From positions 1,054,001-1,118,000 of the forward strand of contig NZ_CP071463.1 of the NCBI RefSeq assembly GCF_017352095.1: a stretch of DNA of 64,000 bases, given 5' to 3'. How positions within the stretch are numbered: the stretch's first letter is position 1; each line of letters opens with the position of its first letter. The DNA is from Natrinema longum. Its GTDB lineage: Archaea > Halobacteriota > Halobacteria > Halobacteriales > Natrialbaceae. The position numbers and the translations under genes were made by a program. Of this stretch, positions 9,391-17,874 are shown one piece after another. The notes under the pieces were generated by a model. The model was not told the DNA's origin and did not search any database. It worked only from the letters and a program-made list of their open reading frames with translations.

Positions 9391-10296
9391 TCAGGTAGAA
9401 AAGCTAGGCGAAAATCGGACAAAAAGCGGAGCGTGATCACTGCATTCGAGTCCATCAGCGTCATAATAACAGTCCTCAGGATTCAGGCTCTCTGATGCGA
9501 TCACGTGGTCGAATCGTTTCCCCGTCAGGGTATCACGGTCTCCCGTAGGATGACTGATGTCTAGTGTACCGAGATCACCGTAACCGTAGATCGTTCGAAA
9601 GACATCTACCATCCCAACATCCCCTAGACCTGTCAGAATGTTGTACTCTGCGGCCTGCCATCGCTCCGATAGTGCATCGTCCTTCTCGCTTCGCCACGGA
9701 ATCACCTCACCGTCTTCGGTCTCAGCCTTGGGAGCGTTGAAGTCCCCTGCGAGTATTCGGGGCCCGGTCTCTTTCGCGAGAATGCGGTTGTATACGTTCT
9801 CCAGAATCTTGATCTTTTCCTCCCCGAACATATTCCCAGGCACGGTCCGTACGTTCCAGAGATCAATCGTTGTATCACCGAAATCAACCTCTGCGTTGAG
9901 AATCTTCTCAGGGAAATTTGTATCCCAGTGCTTGCGGGTAGCGTCACCAAACGGGGGCTCACTGATACTTGGCGTCTGTCTACTGAGGTCTTCCAGAGCA
10001 CTATCCTCGTGTATCGCAATGAGATTCCCGTTCACCCCGTTGAAATCTTGGAAGGGGGGCACGTCAAGCTCTCCGAGTTTGCGACTCCAATCCAAGGTAT
10101 CCACGATTTCCGCATACCCGGCAATGCCCTCCAGTTTGTTATACCAGAGTTCACGCCGGTTAGTCGTCACTTCGTTGAGCATCAGGAGATCGGGACAGTC
10201 GGCATTCTCCACAATGAACTGAATCTGCTTGTCAATCCGGTCAGGTGATCCGGCCGGCGGAAACGCACCCTGGACGTTCCACGAAAAAACCTCCAT
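9391..10296 (-). CDS. Endonuclease/exonuclease/phosphatase (EEP) family protein
   Basis: This is a 301-residue protein starting MEVFSWNVQGAF at 10296. Family signatures in order are WNVQG near residue 6, LNEV near 40 (metal-binding Glu), LAGDFNAPK in the middle (catalytic Asp/Asn) and CSDHAPLFV at the C-terminus (Asp-His pair). These are the metal and catalytic residues of the EEP superfamily, which includes AP endonucleases, DNase I-like nucleases and lipid phosphatases. No signal peptide is seen, so it acts in the cytoplasm. It lies between the two halves of the putative Dpd-like system on the opposite strand, so a nuclease role in the same defence context is possible but inferred. Confidence 0.8.
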   Translation of the reverse strand: MEVFSWNVQGAFPPAGSPDRIDKQIQFIVENADCPDLLMLNEVTTNRRELWYNKLEGIAGYAEIVDTLDWSRKLGELDVPPFQDFNGVNGNLIAIHEDSALEDLSRQTPSISEPPFGDATRKHWDTNFPEKILNAEVDFGDTTIDLWNVRTVPGNMFGEEKIKILENVYNRILAKETGPRILAGDFNAPKAETEDGEVIPWRSEKDDALSERWQAAEYNILTGLGDVGMVDVFRTIYGYGDLGTLDISHPTGDRDTLTGKRFDHVIASESLNPEDCYYDADGLECSDHAPLFVRFSPSFST

Positions 10297-10537
10297 ACCG
10301 TCTATATCTGGCTCTAGAATTATAATCCAATCCCAGTATACGCGCGCTGTATTCCAGCACGACCGCTAATCTCCATCACCTGCTGTGGGTTTCAACAAGA
10401 CTAGAAAAGCCCACCTCGGGCTCGGGTACGTCCTAACGTGATAATATTTTCATCCGTTCCGGAACTACACTTCGACGAAGCGGAAAGGGAGATTCATAAG
10501 GAGGAACCAACTTAGCGTAAGACGGTGAATAGAATCT

Positions 10538-13441
10538 GTGAGATTTTACGTTCCTGAGTGGGACGACGCGGTCGATTCCCACTACGATTTCCGACACGAC
10601 GAACTCTCTACTCTCGACCGCCAGGAGCGGGATCTAGATTACATCTGGGATATTTTCGAGCGCGATACAACCCCGATCGATGGCGTGCTAATTTCGCGTG
10701 AACAAGTTGAAGAGACGACTCGCAAAGCAGATCGTCTCGCCGAGTACGGGGTCTACGATGACCCGGTGTTGTCCGTTCCAGAATGGCTTCCTACGATCAG
10801 CGACTGCGGCGCGTGGGGCTACAAGTCACTCCCGTTCCCTCCGTACGGGAACGCCGAGATGCTTGACTTCTACGAAACGCTGGAGGTCACAGTCGGCGTT
10901 ACTATCGATCACCTCGTTTTGGGTTCGGGGAAAGATAAGGGTCGTCTGTACCTCGACGAACGCGCCTTCCATACCGATTTCAAGAAGAGTGACATCCCAG
11001 ACGCACTGACTGACGTCGTCGATTTGATGGTCGACGAGTGGCCCAACGAATGGCCTACTTACGTCGAGGAGTACGAACCGTCCATCTGTACTCAATCGAA
11101 GAAGGAGGTCGAGGCCTTTGCTCCAGAAGACTTCCAGGGTGACGTCGATACGGTACTTGCGCGATTGGCTCGCGATCCCAGAGCGGTGTACCGAGAGGAC
11201 GACGCAGCATTCCGATACGAGCTTACTCTCCGGAACGCTCAGGAGATGTACGACCTGTACCACCGAGGTAACTACCCGTTCCGGCTAATGGTAGCGATCC
11301 AGGGCTGGAACCCCGAGACGTATATCGAGGCCACGGAAGAAGTGCTCGACATTGGATACAATTATCTCGGTATCGGTGGCGTCGCTGGCAGTCCCATCCA
11401 CGACGTCAGGCAAATCGTGAAGGGCGTCGGAAAGACTGTAAAGGAGTTTGAACGCGAGAATAACACTCGCATTGACTCGCACGTCTTCGGGTTTGCGAAG
11501 AGCGAAGGATTCGAGACGGTCGGTCGATCGGGGATGACCAGTTTCGATAGTGCGAGTATGCTCCGTTCGGCATGGACAGGAGGGCAGAATTACCGGCTTG
11601 ACAACAACGAGCGATACGACGCGATTCGGGTTCGTTACCCATCTAACCGCGATTCTCTTGCAGAGGCCGTGGAGAAGTCCCTTCGAGGCCGCGAGACGCT
11701 AGTTGCGTTGAGAGCCTTCGATTCTGAGGAACCCATCGTTGACGCGCTCTATGAGTGGCAGAAGAAAGCAGAAAAGGTCCTTCCAGCCACTCGAGAATAT
11801 CTACGTGAACACCGTCACGACGAGCAATACGACGCTTCGCTACTCCAAGAAGTTGAAACCGCTTTTAGAGACGATTTCGAGTACGCCCGAGAGCTCCAAG
11901 CGAGCTTCAGCGACAATCTTCGAGGAAAGCTGGTCAAACTTCTTCGGAAAGACGATCCCGAAGACCCGGTTAGCTTCGAAGAGTATTCTGATCTACTAAC
12001 CGTCGCACAGCAGGAGTTCGAGCCTTTCCCGCGTATGACTACCATCCTCGAAAACGACGATCCTGAAACTACTTGTGATGCGATTTGGACCGTCGTTCGC
12101 GATTACGCGACGTGGATCGGCGACGAAGACCTCTTAGAAGAGTACCAGCGTACACTGCAAAACCGACCTTGGGAGAAGTGCGATTGCTCGATCTGTACCG
12201 AGAACAGTATCGAGGTCTGTATCTTCCGTGGTAACGACCGCAACCGTCGACGTGGATTCCATAACACCCGACGGTTCTACGACGAGTTCACCGACGAGCT
12301 ACCGAAAATCCTCATCGGAACTCGAGGTACGGCATCTCTGAACGGCTACGAAACTATCGAGGACTACCTTCGAGCCGAGCATCCTGACTTCTGGCAGCAG
12401 GTGCATGATCTCCCAGTTGCCGAAGTTGGCGTTTTGGATGCCGGCGGTGTACGGGAATGGTGGGACGAGACCCCAACCGGCGTTTCGCTTGCCCGGAGTC
12501 GCATGGCTGAAAACCTTGGCCAGCAAGCAGAGCGATACCAGAAGGTGTTCCTCCACACACCTGACGGAGAAATCGACGAGCACATCGTAGATGCCGTGGA
12601 AGAAAGCAACTGCACAATCCAGACGTTCCAAGATCCATCGAAACTGCGCCAGAATGCTTTGGAAGCGTGCGGAGAGAATTACATAGCTGGGGATGACTTC
12701 CTGCCTCACCCACCCAAAATCAACGTCCAGGATGGGCTCGACATTTTGGTTATCGACCAATGTTCTGGCTCGAAGGACATCCCCGAAGGTGCACCCGTCT
12801 TCGATGATAAAGAGACGCTCCAATTCTCGAGAGAAGAGCTCTTGGAGCGCGATAATGTTCCCGGAATCAACGCCAAGGATCTCTACACGGGCCGACAGCA
12901 GGAGTTCGTGAAGGAAGCGGTTAGACGACTCAAAGGAGAAGGTCACGATGTCGAGCGGTACTTCATAAGTGCAGGCTTCGGCCTCGTTTCCGAGGACGAA
13001 CCGTTGCCGCCATATGAAGTGACGTTCAGCTCGATGGGCGTTGCCGACATCAGGGAGCGATCTAAACAACTCAGCATTCAGGCCGACTTAGAGCAGGTGC
13101 TGAACGAGTCAGACTACGATGTAGTCTTCTTCACTCTCGGGAAGGATTACTACACCAGCATTGACATCGATAATATGGTCCAGAACGTTCGTTCTGACCG
13201 TATTGGAGTCGTCTTCAACCGGGAACTCGTCGACGATCAGTTCGATAATATCGTGTCAGTACCTGCCCGCACAGAAGACGCGAAAAACCACGGCACAATC
13301 GTAGTAGGGTTGAAAGGACACTATATGAAGAATTTCGCACACCGTATAGACAGTGTCGAATCACTGGAACCTGAAGCGATTGAGGGCCTCTGTCGTCGTG
13401 TAGAAGAGGAACCTACTCAGATGGCCTTCGAGAAGTATTAG
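10538..13441 (+). CDS. Large TGT-fold protein (DpdA-like) with C-terminal DUF6884-like domain
   Basis: This is a 967-residue protein with a GTG start; an in-frame TAG lies just upstream. The TGT fold is shown by SDCGAWGY with Asp89 (equivalent to the DSGGF motif), the glycine-rich LGIGGVAG near 278-284, SFDSAS with Asp337 (nucleophile position; FDSA is typical of archaeal TGT) and a zinc site of Cys548, Cys550, Cys553 and His575. About 170 extra residues separate the nucleophile from the zinc site. Residues about 730-930 form another domain, starting with VIDQCSGSK (739-746) and continuing AKDLYTG and SAGFGLV, as in DUF6884. Canonical TGTs exchange guanine for 7-deazaguanines in tRNA, whereas DpdA acts on DNA. 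There is no PUA domain. It leads the operon, and preQ0 insertion into DNA is inferred. Confidence 0.75.
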   Translation: MRFYVPEWDDAVDSHYDFRHDELSTLDRQERDLDYIWDIFERDTTPIDGVLISREQVEETTRKADRLAEYGVYDDPVLSVPEWLPTISDCGAWGYKSLPFPPYGNAEMLDFYETLEVTVGVTIDHLVLGSGKDKGRLYLDERAFHTDFKKSDIPDALTDVVDLMVDEWPNEWPTYVEEYEPSICTQSKKEVEAFAPEDFQGDVDTVLARLARDPRAVYREDDAAFRYELTLRNAQEMYDLYHRGNYPFRLMVAIQGWNPETYIEATEEVLDIGYNYLGIGGVAGSPIHDVRQIVKGVGKTVKEFERENNTRIDSHVFGFAKSEGFETVGRSGMTSFDSASMLRSAWTGGQNYRLDNNERYDAIRVRYPSNRDSLAEAVEKSLRGRETLVALRAFDSEEPIVDALYEWQKKAEKVLPATREYLREHRHDEQYDASLLQEVETAFRDDFEYARELQASFSDNLRGKLVKLLRKDDPEDPVSFEEYSDLLTVAQQEFEPFPRMTTILENDDPETTCDAIWTVVRDYATWIGDEDLLEEYQRTLQNRPWEKCDCSICTENSIEVCIFRGNDRNRRRGFHNTRRFYDEFTDELPKILIGTRGTASLNGYETIEDYLRAEHPDFWQQVHDLPVAEVGVLDAGGVREWWDETPTGVSLARSRMAENLGQQAERYQKVFLHTPDGEIDEHIVDAVEESNCTIQTFQDPSKLRQNALEACGENYIAGDDFLPHPPKINVQDGLDILVIDQCSGSKDIPEGAPVFDDKETLQFSREELLERDNVPGINAKDLYTGRQQEFVKEAVRRLKGEGHDVERYFISAGFGLVSEDEPLPPYEVTFSSMGVADIRERSKQLSIQADLEQVLNESDYDVVFFTLGKDYYTSIDIDNMVQNVRSDRIGVVFNRELVDDQFDNIVSVPARTEDAKNHGTIVVGLKGHYMKNFAHRIDSVESLEPEAIEGLCRRVEEEPTQMAFEKY

Positions 13442-13538
13442 ACGAGAAATTACTAAGGTGGACCTCTATACTTCACCTCTTCTGATCGTCTATCGCCCCA
13501 TTATCTAAGTAAGATAACAGCCTATCCGAGCGGGAGGG

Positions 13539-14573
13539 ATGCTGTACAGACAACGAAAACTCGATCTACCCCACGGGGAACTGGATACACCAGTTCTCTT
13601 CCCGGTTCGGAACGTGGGAAAACGATCGAGTGACAACACTCCCAAGTACGTCGGCACTATCCCGGAGTTTTCCGCGGCGATGATTAACGCTCGATCGATA
13701 CGGAACCGGGACCCGATGTGGAATCGGCTAACGAATGGTGTGACTCTCCGCGAAGAGATGGATGTTCCAGAAGAGACCATCATCTTCGCTGATAGCGGTG
13801 GATTCGATTTTTCTGAGCAGGAGATCGACACTACACCGAAAAAGACAATCAAAACTCAACGGAAACTAGATAGCGACATACACGGGACAATAGACATTCC
13901 TTTGTCCAGAGAGAACCGTGCAGCAGAGAATCAACGGCGTATCGATCGAAGCATCGAGTTTGCTCTCGAGGCAAGTGATCTCCATACTGGCGATGCTCTA
14001 CTCTTTGCGAGCGTTCACGGGTACGATCCAGAAACAATTCGGAACAATATCCAGTACCTGGAGAACCACGGGGATTTTGACGGATACGCACTCGGGAGTA
14101 TGGTTCCGATCCGGACGGACTACAAAAAGGTAACAAAGCTGGTACTGGCTGCAAGAAATGCGACTGAGAAACATCTACACGTCTATGGGCTCGGTGGATT
14201 AGTCTATCAACCACTTTTACTTTATCTCGGTGTCGATAGTTTTGACTCGTCGGCGTTCATCAGAAGTGCCGGCAATCGTAACTACCTGATACCTGGTTTT
14301 GGAGGGGAAGAGCTCCACAACATCGAGGACTTAGATCGGTTGCCTTGCCCTTGTCCGATCTGTGGGCAACGGAGCTTAGAGGACATCCGGGAAGATCGAA
14401 CCGCGCTCACTCAGCATAATCTCTGGGCGCTTGCAACGGAGCTTCGGCGATTCAAATACATAGCTGAGTCCGATCGAGATGTCGAGAATTATCTCGATCT
14501 TCGGTTCCAGGGCAACGAAGTCACTAAGCGAGCCTATGAGACCGCAAAACAGCAAGTGAGGAGGCTCACATGA
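13539..14573 (+). CDS. Compact tRNA-guanine-transglycosylase-fold enzyme, DpdA-like
   Basis: This is a 344-residue protein starting at the ATG at 13539, right behind a GGGAGG sequence. It matches the TGT core in order: HGELDTPVLFPV near 12-23, FADSGGF with Asp85, DIPL near 119, GYALGSMVP near 182-190, HVYGLGG near 214, GVDSFDSSAF with Asp236 as the presumed nucleophile, and a zinc site of Cys270, Cys272, Cys275 and His293 (CPCPIC...QHN). Archaeal tRNA TGTs are usually near 500 residues or longer because of PUA-type tRNA-binding domains. This one stops after the catalytic barrel, so another substrate, most likely DNA, is inferred. Its stop overlaps the next start by 4 bases. It is the best DpdA candidate here. 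Confidence 0.85.
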   Translation: MLYRQRKLDLPHGELDTPVLFPVRNVGKRSSDNTPKYVGTIPEFSAAMINARSIRNRDPMWNRLTNGVTLREEMDVPEETIIFADSGGFDFSEQEIDTTPKKTIKTQRKLDSDIHGTIDIPLSRENRAAENQRRIDRSIEFALEASDLHTGDALLFASVHGYDPETIRNNIQYLENHGDFDGYALGSMVPIRTDYKKVTKLVLAARNATEKHLHVYGLGGLVYQPLLLYLGVDSFDSSAFIRSAGNRNYLIPGFGGEELHNIEDLDRLPCPCPICGQRSLEDIREDRTALTQHNLWALATELRRFKYIAESDRDVENYLDLRFQGNEVTKRAYETAKQQVRRLT

Positions 14574-15466
14574 GTGACGAACGAGCGACGATCCGTCCAG
14601 TCACACTGAGTCGTCTGGTCGAACTCACACACGCCTGTGAAGACGGAGATAAAACGACAGAGGACTTCGAGACTGCCCTCGATGTAAGTCATCGACGAGC
14701 GCGAGAAACGGTTCTGGAAGCGAAACGAATCGATCTACTGGACGAACGCGAATCAGATGACGATTCCTATTACGGGACCACCGCTATCGGCGAAGCCTTC
14801 TTAGAGGCGATTCGGGATGAGAACTGGCAGCAAGTGAGTTCAATCCTCGCGACTCGTAGCCCTCACTACGGAACATTTCTCGAGGTTCTGGAGCAGCTCG
14901 AACCGACAGACCTCGATACCCTTCTGGAGTGCCTGGAAGAAAACCAGAAGTATACACCCTATTCCTTCAACCAGACCGGCATAGAGGTCGTCGGTGACTG
15001 GGCCGAACGATTAGGTCGCGTTCAGCGGAATGCCTTCACTGGGAGCTACTATTTGACCAGCCAATCCAGCATTCCGGACAACTTCCCTTTCGTGGTGCTT
15101 GACGCTTATGATCACCTCGAACAGACAGCAGGCGTAGATTTGCGACAGCGCTATCTGTCGATACCGCAACTTCGGGAGGAAGTCTGTGAGCGAATTGGAT
15201 GTTCACGTGCGGGTTTCAACGAGGCACTAGTCGCTCTCTGCCAGCAAAACGTCGGCAAACTCGAGCTTTCGGGAGCTCCGATGGATACGGAGGCTAAAGA
15301 TTCTGCTCTCGGGATCAAGCGGATTTCCGTGGCAGATGAGGGAACGTTAGTCTCCACGTCGCAGTCGACACAGCAGGTGATGTCTGGCGTCGAATTGTAC
15401 GACAAACAATACTACTACCTCGCGGTCCACGACCGCGAGGTCACGTTCCACCAGGAGGATACATAA
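14570..15466 (+). CDS. Winged-helix protein of the TGT operon (DpdG-like?)
   Basis: This is a 298-residue protein with an ATGA overlap to the TGT gene and a 1-base TAATG overlap to the ATPase gene, so the three are co-translated. The N-terminus (RLVELTHACEDGDKTTEDFETALDVSHRRARETVLEAKRIDLL) is shaped like a winged helix, and TTAIGEAFLEAI follows as a second helical unit. Around residues 196-230, LSIPQLREEVCERIGCSRAGFNEAL forms another helix-turn-helix-like element. No catalytic motif is visible. Bacterial Dpd clusters contain DpdG, required for restriction but not modification; equivalence is a guess from size and position. A DNA-binding adaptor between ATPase and substrate is plausible. Confidence 0.7.
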   Translation: MSDERATIRPVTLSRLVELTHACEDGDKTTEDFETALDVSHRRARETVLEAKRIDLLDERESDDDSYYGTTAIGEAFLEAIRDENWQQVSSILATRSPHYGTFLEVLEQLEPTDLDTLLECLEENQKYTPYSFNQTGIEVVGDWAERLGRVQRNAFTGSYYLTSQSSIPDNFPFVVLDAYDHLEQTAGVDLRQRYLSIPQLREEVCERIGCSRAGFNEALVALCQQNVGKLELSGAPMDTEAKDSALGIKRISVADEGTLVSTSQSTQQVMSGVELYDKQYYYLAVHDREVTFHQEDT

Positions 15467-16623
15467 TGGCCGACGCATTCGACATTTCAGACGAACAGCA
15501 AGACTACTCACAGTACGGTCTCGAGGCTAATCCGTTTCCGTACAGTCCGGTTCCCGCAGAGGACCCCGAAATATACTGTGGTCAACAGCACGTCTCCGAA
15601 AAAATCAGTTCCACAGTCTCCACGATGCTTTCGACTGGAAAGTCAAAGCATCTCGTTATCACTGGGAAATACGGCAACGGAAAGTCACATACGCTCAAAT
15701 ATACCCGCTCGCTGTTACGGGACCGGGACGATGTCGTCGTTGGGTACGTCGCTCAACCGGGAGAGGGCTTTCTCGACATCTATCATGAGTTCGTGTACGA
15801 CCTAGGTTTCAATCGAGTCCAAGAGTTGGCCTACGAGTACCTCGCCTCGGTTGCTCGAGATGTCACAGATGCGAATCCAATTAGCGCGAGTGCAATGAAA
15901 TCGCTCATCGATGAGGGAGAAATCCTTCTCTCTGAGATCGTCCCGGAGGCGGTTCGACGGTTAAGCGATGTGACTCACTTTGCCGACTTTGCTCGTGCGA
16001 TCGTACATATGGTGTATGAAGACACCAACCTCTATGCTTGGCAATGGTTGACCGCAGAGGGCATCCGGTATGAGCAGCGCAAGGAGATGGAGATCCACAG
16101 CGCACTCGATGACGATACGATGGGCGTCCGGGCGTTTACCGCTTTCAAGAATATGCTACTCGAGCTCGGTTACACTGGCGTATTCGTTTTCGTCGACGAG
16201 TTCGAGAGTATCGCACGTCTCAGCCCAAAAAACGAGCAGGCTACGCTCAACAGTATTCGACACCTGATGGACCAGAATAGTTCCGGGCTGTGTATGTTGT
16301 TTGGCTGTGCTCCCGAAGTCTGGCAAGACGTCATGAGTGAGTATCATGCCTTCAGTGAGCGAATCGGGGAGGAGGTTGCCCTGAAACCGCTTACGAACGA
16401 GCATCTAAACGACCTGGTATTAGACTACCTCAGTCGAGAACGCAATGGGCCGACCGAAGCTTCTTCGATCGACCCGTTTACTAATGAAGCGTTGGACGTG
16501 ATTCTACAACGTTCACAGGGTAACGTTCGCCAGGCCCTCGCTATCTGTAGCCGCGTGTTGGACTCTGCTATTGAGGAAAACCGAGAGCAGGTCACACCCG
16601 AATTCGTTCAAGAATCGATGTGA
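15466..16623 (+). CDS. AAA-family ATPase of the TGT operon (Orc/Cdc6- or DpdH-like)
   Basis: This is a 385-residue P-loop ATPase. Walker A is GKYGNGKSH near residue 67, Walker B is VFVFVDEFE near 240, a sensor-like LCMLFGCAPE lies near 280, and a C-terminal lid ends in SQGNVRQALAICSRV, the GN-R sensor-2 style of Orc1/Cdc6 and related AAA proteins. The N-terminal phrase YGLEANPFPYSP is typical of ATPases that work with DNA-bound partners. It closes the four-gene operon after a 1-base overlap. It may drive assembly or translocation during modification or restriction. Bacterial DpdH proteins are described as ATPases, but homology cannot be verified by eye. Confidence 0.8.
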   Translation: MADAFDISDEQQDYSQYGLEANPFPYSPVPAEDPEIYCGQQHVSEKISSTVSTMLSTGKSKHLVITGKYGNGKSHTLKYTRSLLRDRDDVVVGYVAQPGEGFLDIYHEFVYDLGFNRVQELAYEYLASVARDVTDANPISASAMKSLIDEGEILLSEIVPEAVRRLSDVTHFADFARAIVHMVYEDTNLYAWQWLTAEGIRYEQRKEMEIHSALDDDTMGVRAFTAFKNMLLELGYTGVFVFVDEFESIARLSPKNEQATLNSIRHLMDQNSSGLCMLFGCAPEVWQDVMSEYHAFSERIGEEVALKPLTNEHLNDLVLDYLSRERNGPTEASSIDPFTNEALDVILQRSQGNVRQALAICSRVLDSAIEENREQVTPEFVQESM

Positions 16624-16693
16624 AAAGTGATCTACTGAACGAACATCCCACTAGTTATGGGGCTTCTGTCCCTCAAACCATCTTGAACCGCGT

Positions 16694-16782
16694 CGAGGAA
16701 TCCTCGTCTCGAATGAGGCGAGCGACCCACGCTGGCTCGTGGGTGCTCTAACCTCGATGCGGTCAGACCAGCTCGACCGCAT
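16694..16782. repeat. Cluster of three inverted repeats after the ATPase gene
   Basis: Three dyads lie within 90 bases downstream of the ATPase stop: CGAGGA-A-TCCTCG at 16694-16706, CCCAC-N8-GTGGG at 16726-16743 and ATGCGGTC-N10-GACCGCAT at 16757-16782. The last two could form stem-loops in RNA. No T-run follows, so a classical terminator is not shown. They may be a processing site or part of a small RNA. The rest of 16624-16868 shows no gene. Confidence 0.4.
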
Positions 16783-16868
16783 GATCCGATACGTACGCAC
16801 ACGTCCTGAATCCTACGCTCGAAGTTGGATGTATCGTAGTCAAAAGAACTCCAAGCAGGAGGGGTCCT

Positions 16869-17252
16869 ATGACCTCTGATGGCGAAGATGAACAAGATAG
16901 GACTGGCCCGCTTGGCAAGGACCAACGGTACTTCGATAACAGTGCCGAGGTCATCGCTGAGAGGGCCAAGTTGTGGACGAATTCCCGCCGTCAGCACGTT
17001 GTGCGGCAGGTGCTAGCTGCTCCAAACAGGGAGATGTCGCTTCGACAACTTGCGCAAAATCTTCGGGACTACATCGATGAACGTTCCGATCAGGATCCTG
17101 ATTACGATGACATTCGTCAGACTCTTCGTCGCCGTCACCTCCCCCTCCTCTCTGAGTACGATGTTATCGACTTCGAAGACAATATAATTCGGCCTGGACC
17201 GGAATTTGGCGCCGCAGTAGAACTGTTAGTTCGCAACGACCCTCGAGTATAA
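16869..17252 (+). CDS. DUF7344-type winged-helix protein
   Basis: This is a 127-residue protein starting at the ATG at 16869 after a ggagggg stretch that could serve as a ribosome site. The middle reads SRRQHVVRQVLAAPNREMSLRQLAQNL, then RRRHLPLLSEYDVIDFED, the DUF7344 pattern of an RR start helix, a recognition helix and an HLPLL turn followed by a strand pair. The N-terminal 30 residues are polar and acidic. It is presumably a transcriptional regulator, and it follows the TGT operon on the same strand at 245 bases. It is the second of three DUF7344 proteins in the island. Confidence 0.7.
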   Translation: MTSDGEDEQDRTGPLGKDQRYFDNSAEVIAERAKLWTNSRRQHVVRQVLAAPNREMSLRQLAQNLRDYIDERSDQDPDYDDIRQTLRRRHLPLLSEYDVIDFEDNIIRPGPEFGAAVELLVRNDPRV

Positions 17253-17367
17253 TCGAGGAATTGGCAATATAGCTTCTTTATTCAGAGGATCTTTCGAAAT
17301 CCGTAGACAGTACAGACTGTACATTCAACAGGCTATTTTAAAGTGAAGAGAGGATTGATAGTGAGCC

Positions 17368-17874
17368 ATGGCAAGCAATTTTGAAGAGCCTGTCGCTATC
17401 GCGTGTCAGAACAATGCCGTTCCATCTGCCTCCCAGAGACAATACATCGCTCGAGGACTATGGGTGGTTGATTTCAATACGGGATATTCCTTCGAAAGTA
17501 GTGATGCTCCCTCGTCCTCTCGAACTGAAGCCGGGGAGGTATTCAATCGATTTGAAGAAGCCTCTCAGGCAGGAGGTATCGGTACCTTGCGTTCAGACGA
17601 CTCCCGGCTAATCGCTGTCGGGCGATTCGGTACGAACGGCATCCGCCTCTTGGACCGAGTTGGAGATAGTGAGAGCAAAAAGAAGGGGCTCCAGTTCTCG
17701 GAATATACTGTTCTGGGTCCCGGAGATCCGAAGTATGAGGAGGCACGAGAGATAGGCGGAACCCTTGGGGGAACAGTTGCGAGCCTCAAGGGCCGTGGCG
17801 ACAAGAAACAGCGTCTGGAGACTCTCCTCCAACAGGTTGAGGATGCAGGTTATCTCCGGAAGCCTGTCCGATAA
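17368..17874 (+). CDS. Hypothetical protein
   Basis: This is a 168-residue protein from the ATG at 17368. A TATA-like ctattttaaag lies about 30 bases upstream. The sequence is soluble, with no membrane segment or metal motif. The first 75 residues are polar and Ser-rich, and the C-terminus is Gly/Lys-rich and then helical (KKQRLETLLQQVEDAGYL). I do not recognise a family. It lies alone between two DUF7344 genes, and its composition is less acidic than core haloarchaeal proteins, fitting the island. Confidence 0.5.
   Translation: MASNFEEPVAIACQNNAVPSASQRQYIARGLWVVDFNTGYSFESSDAPSSSRTEAGEVFNRFEEASQAGGIGTLRSDDSRLIAVGRFGTNGIRLLDRVGDSESKKKGLQFSEYTVLGPGDPKYEEAREIGGTLGGTVASLKGRGDKKQRLETLLQQVEDAGYLRKPVR

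Noticed and set aside
10538-14573. Ordinary tRNA archaeosine enzymes (TgtA and ArcS)
   Set aside because: The small protein lacks PUA-type tRNA-binding domains, the large one ends in a DUF6884-like domain, and both sit in a mobile defence-type context.
16681-16800. tRNA gene or tRNA-derived attachment site
   Set aside because: The stems do not form a cloverleaf and no acceptor stem or T-loop consensus could be found.
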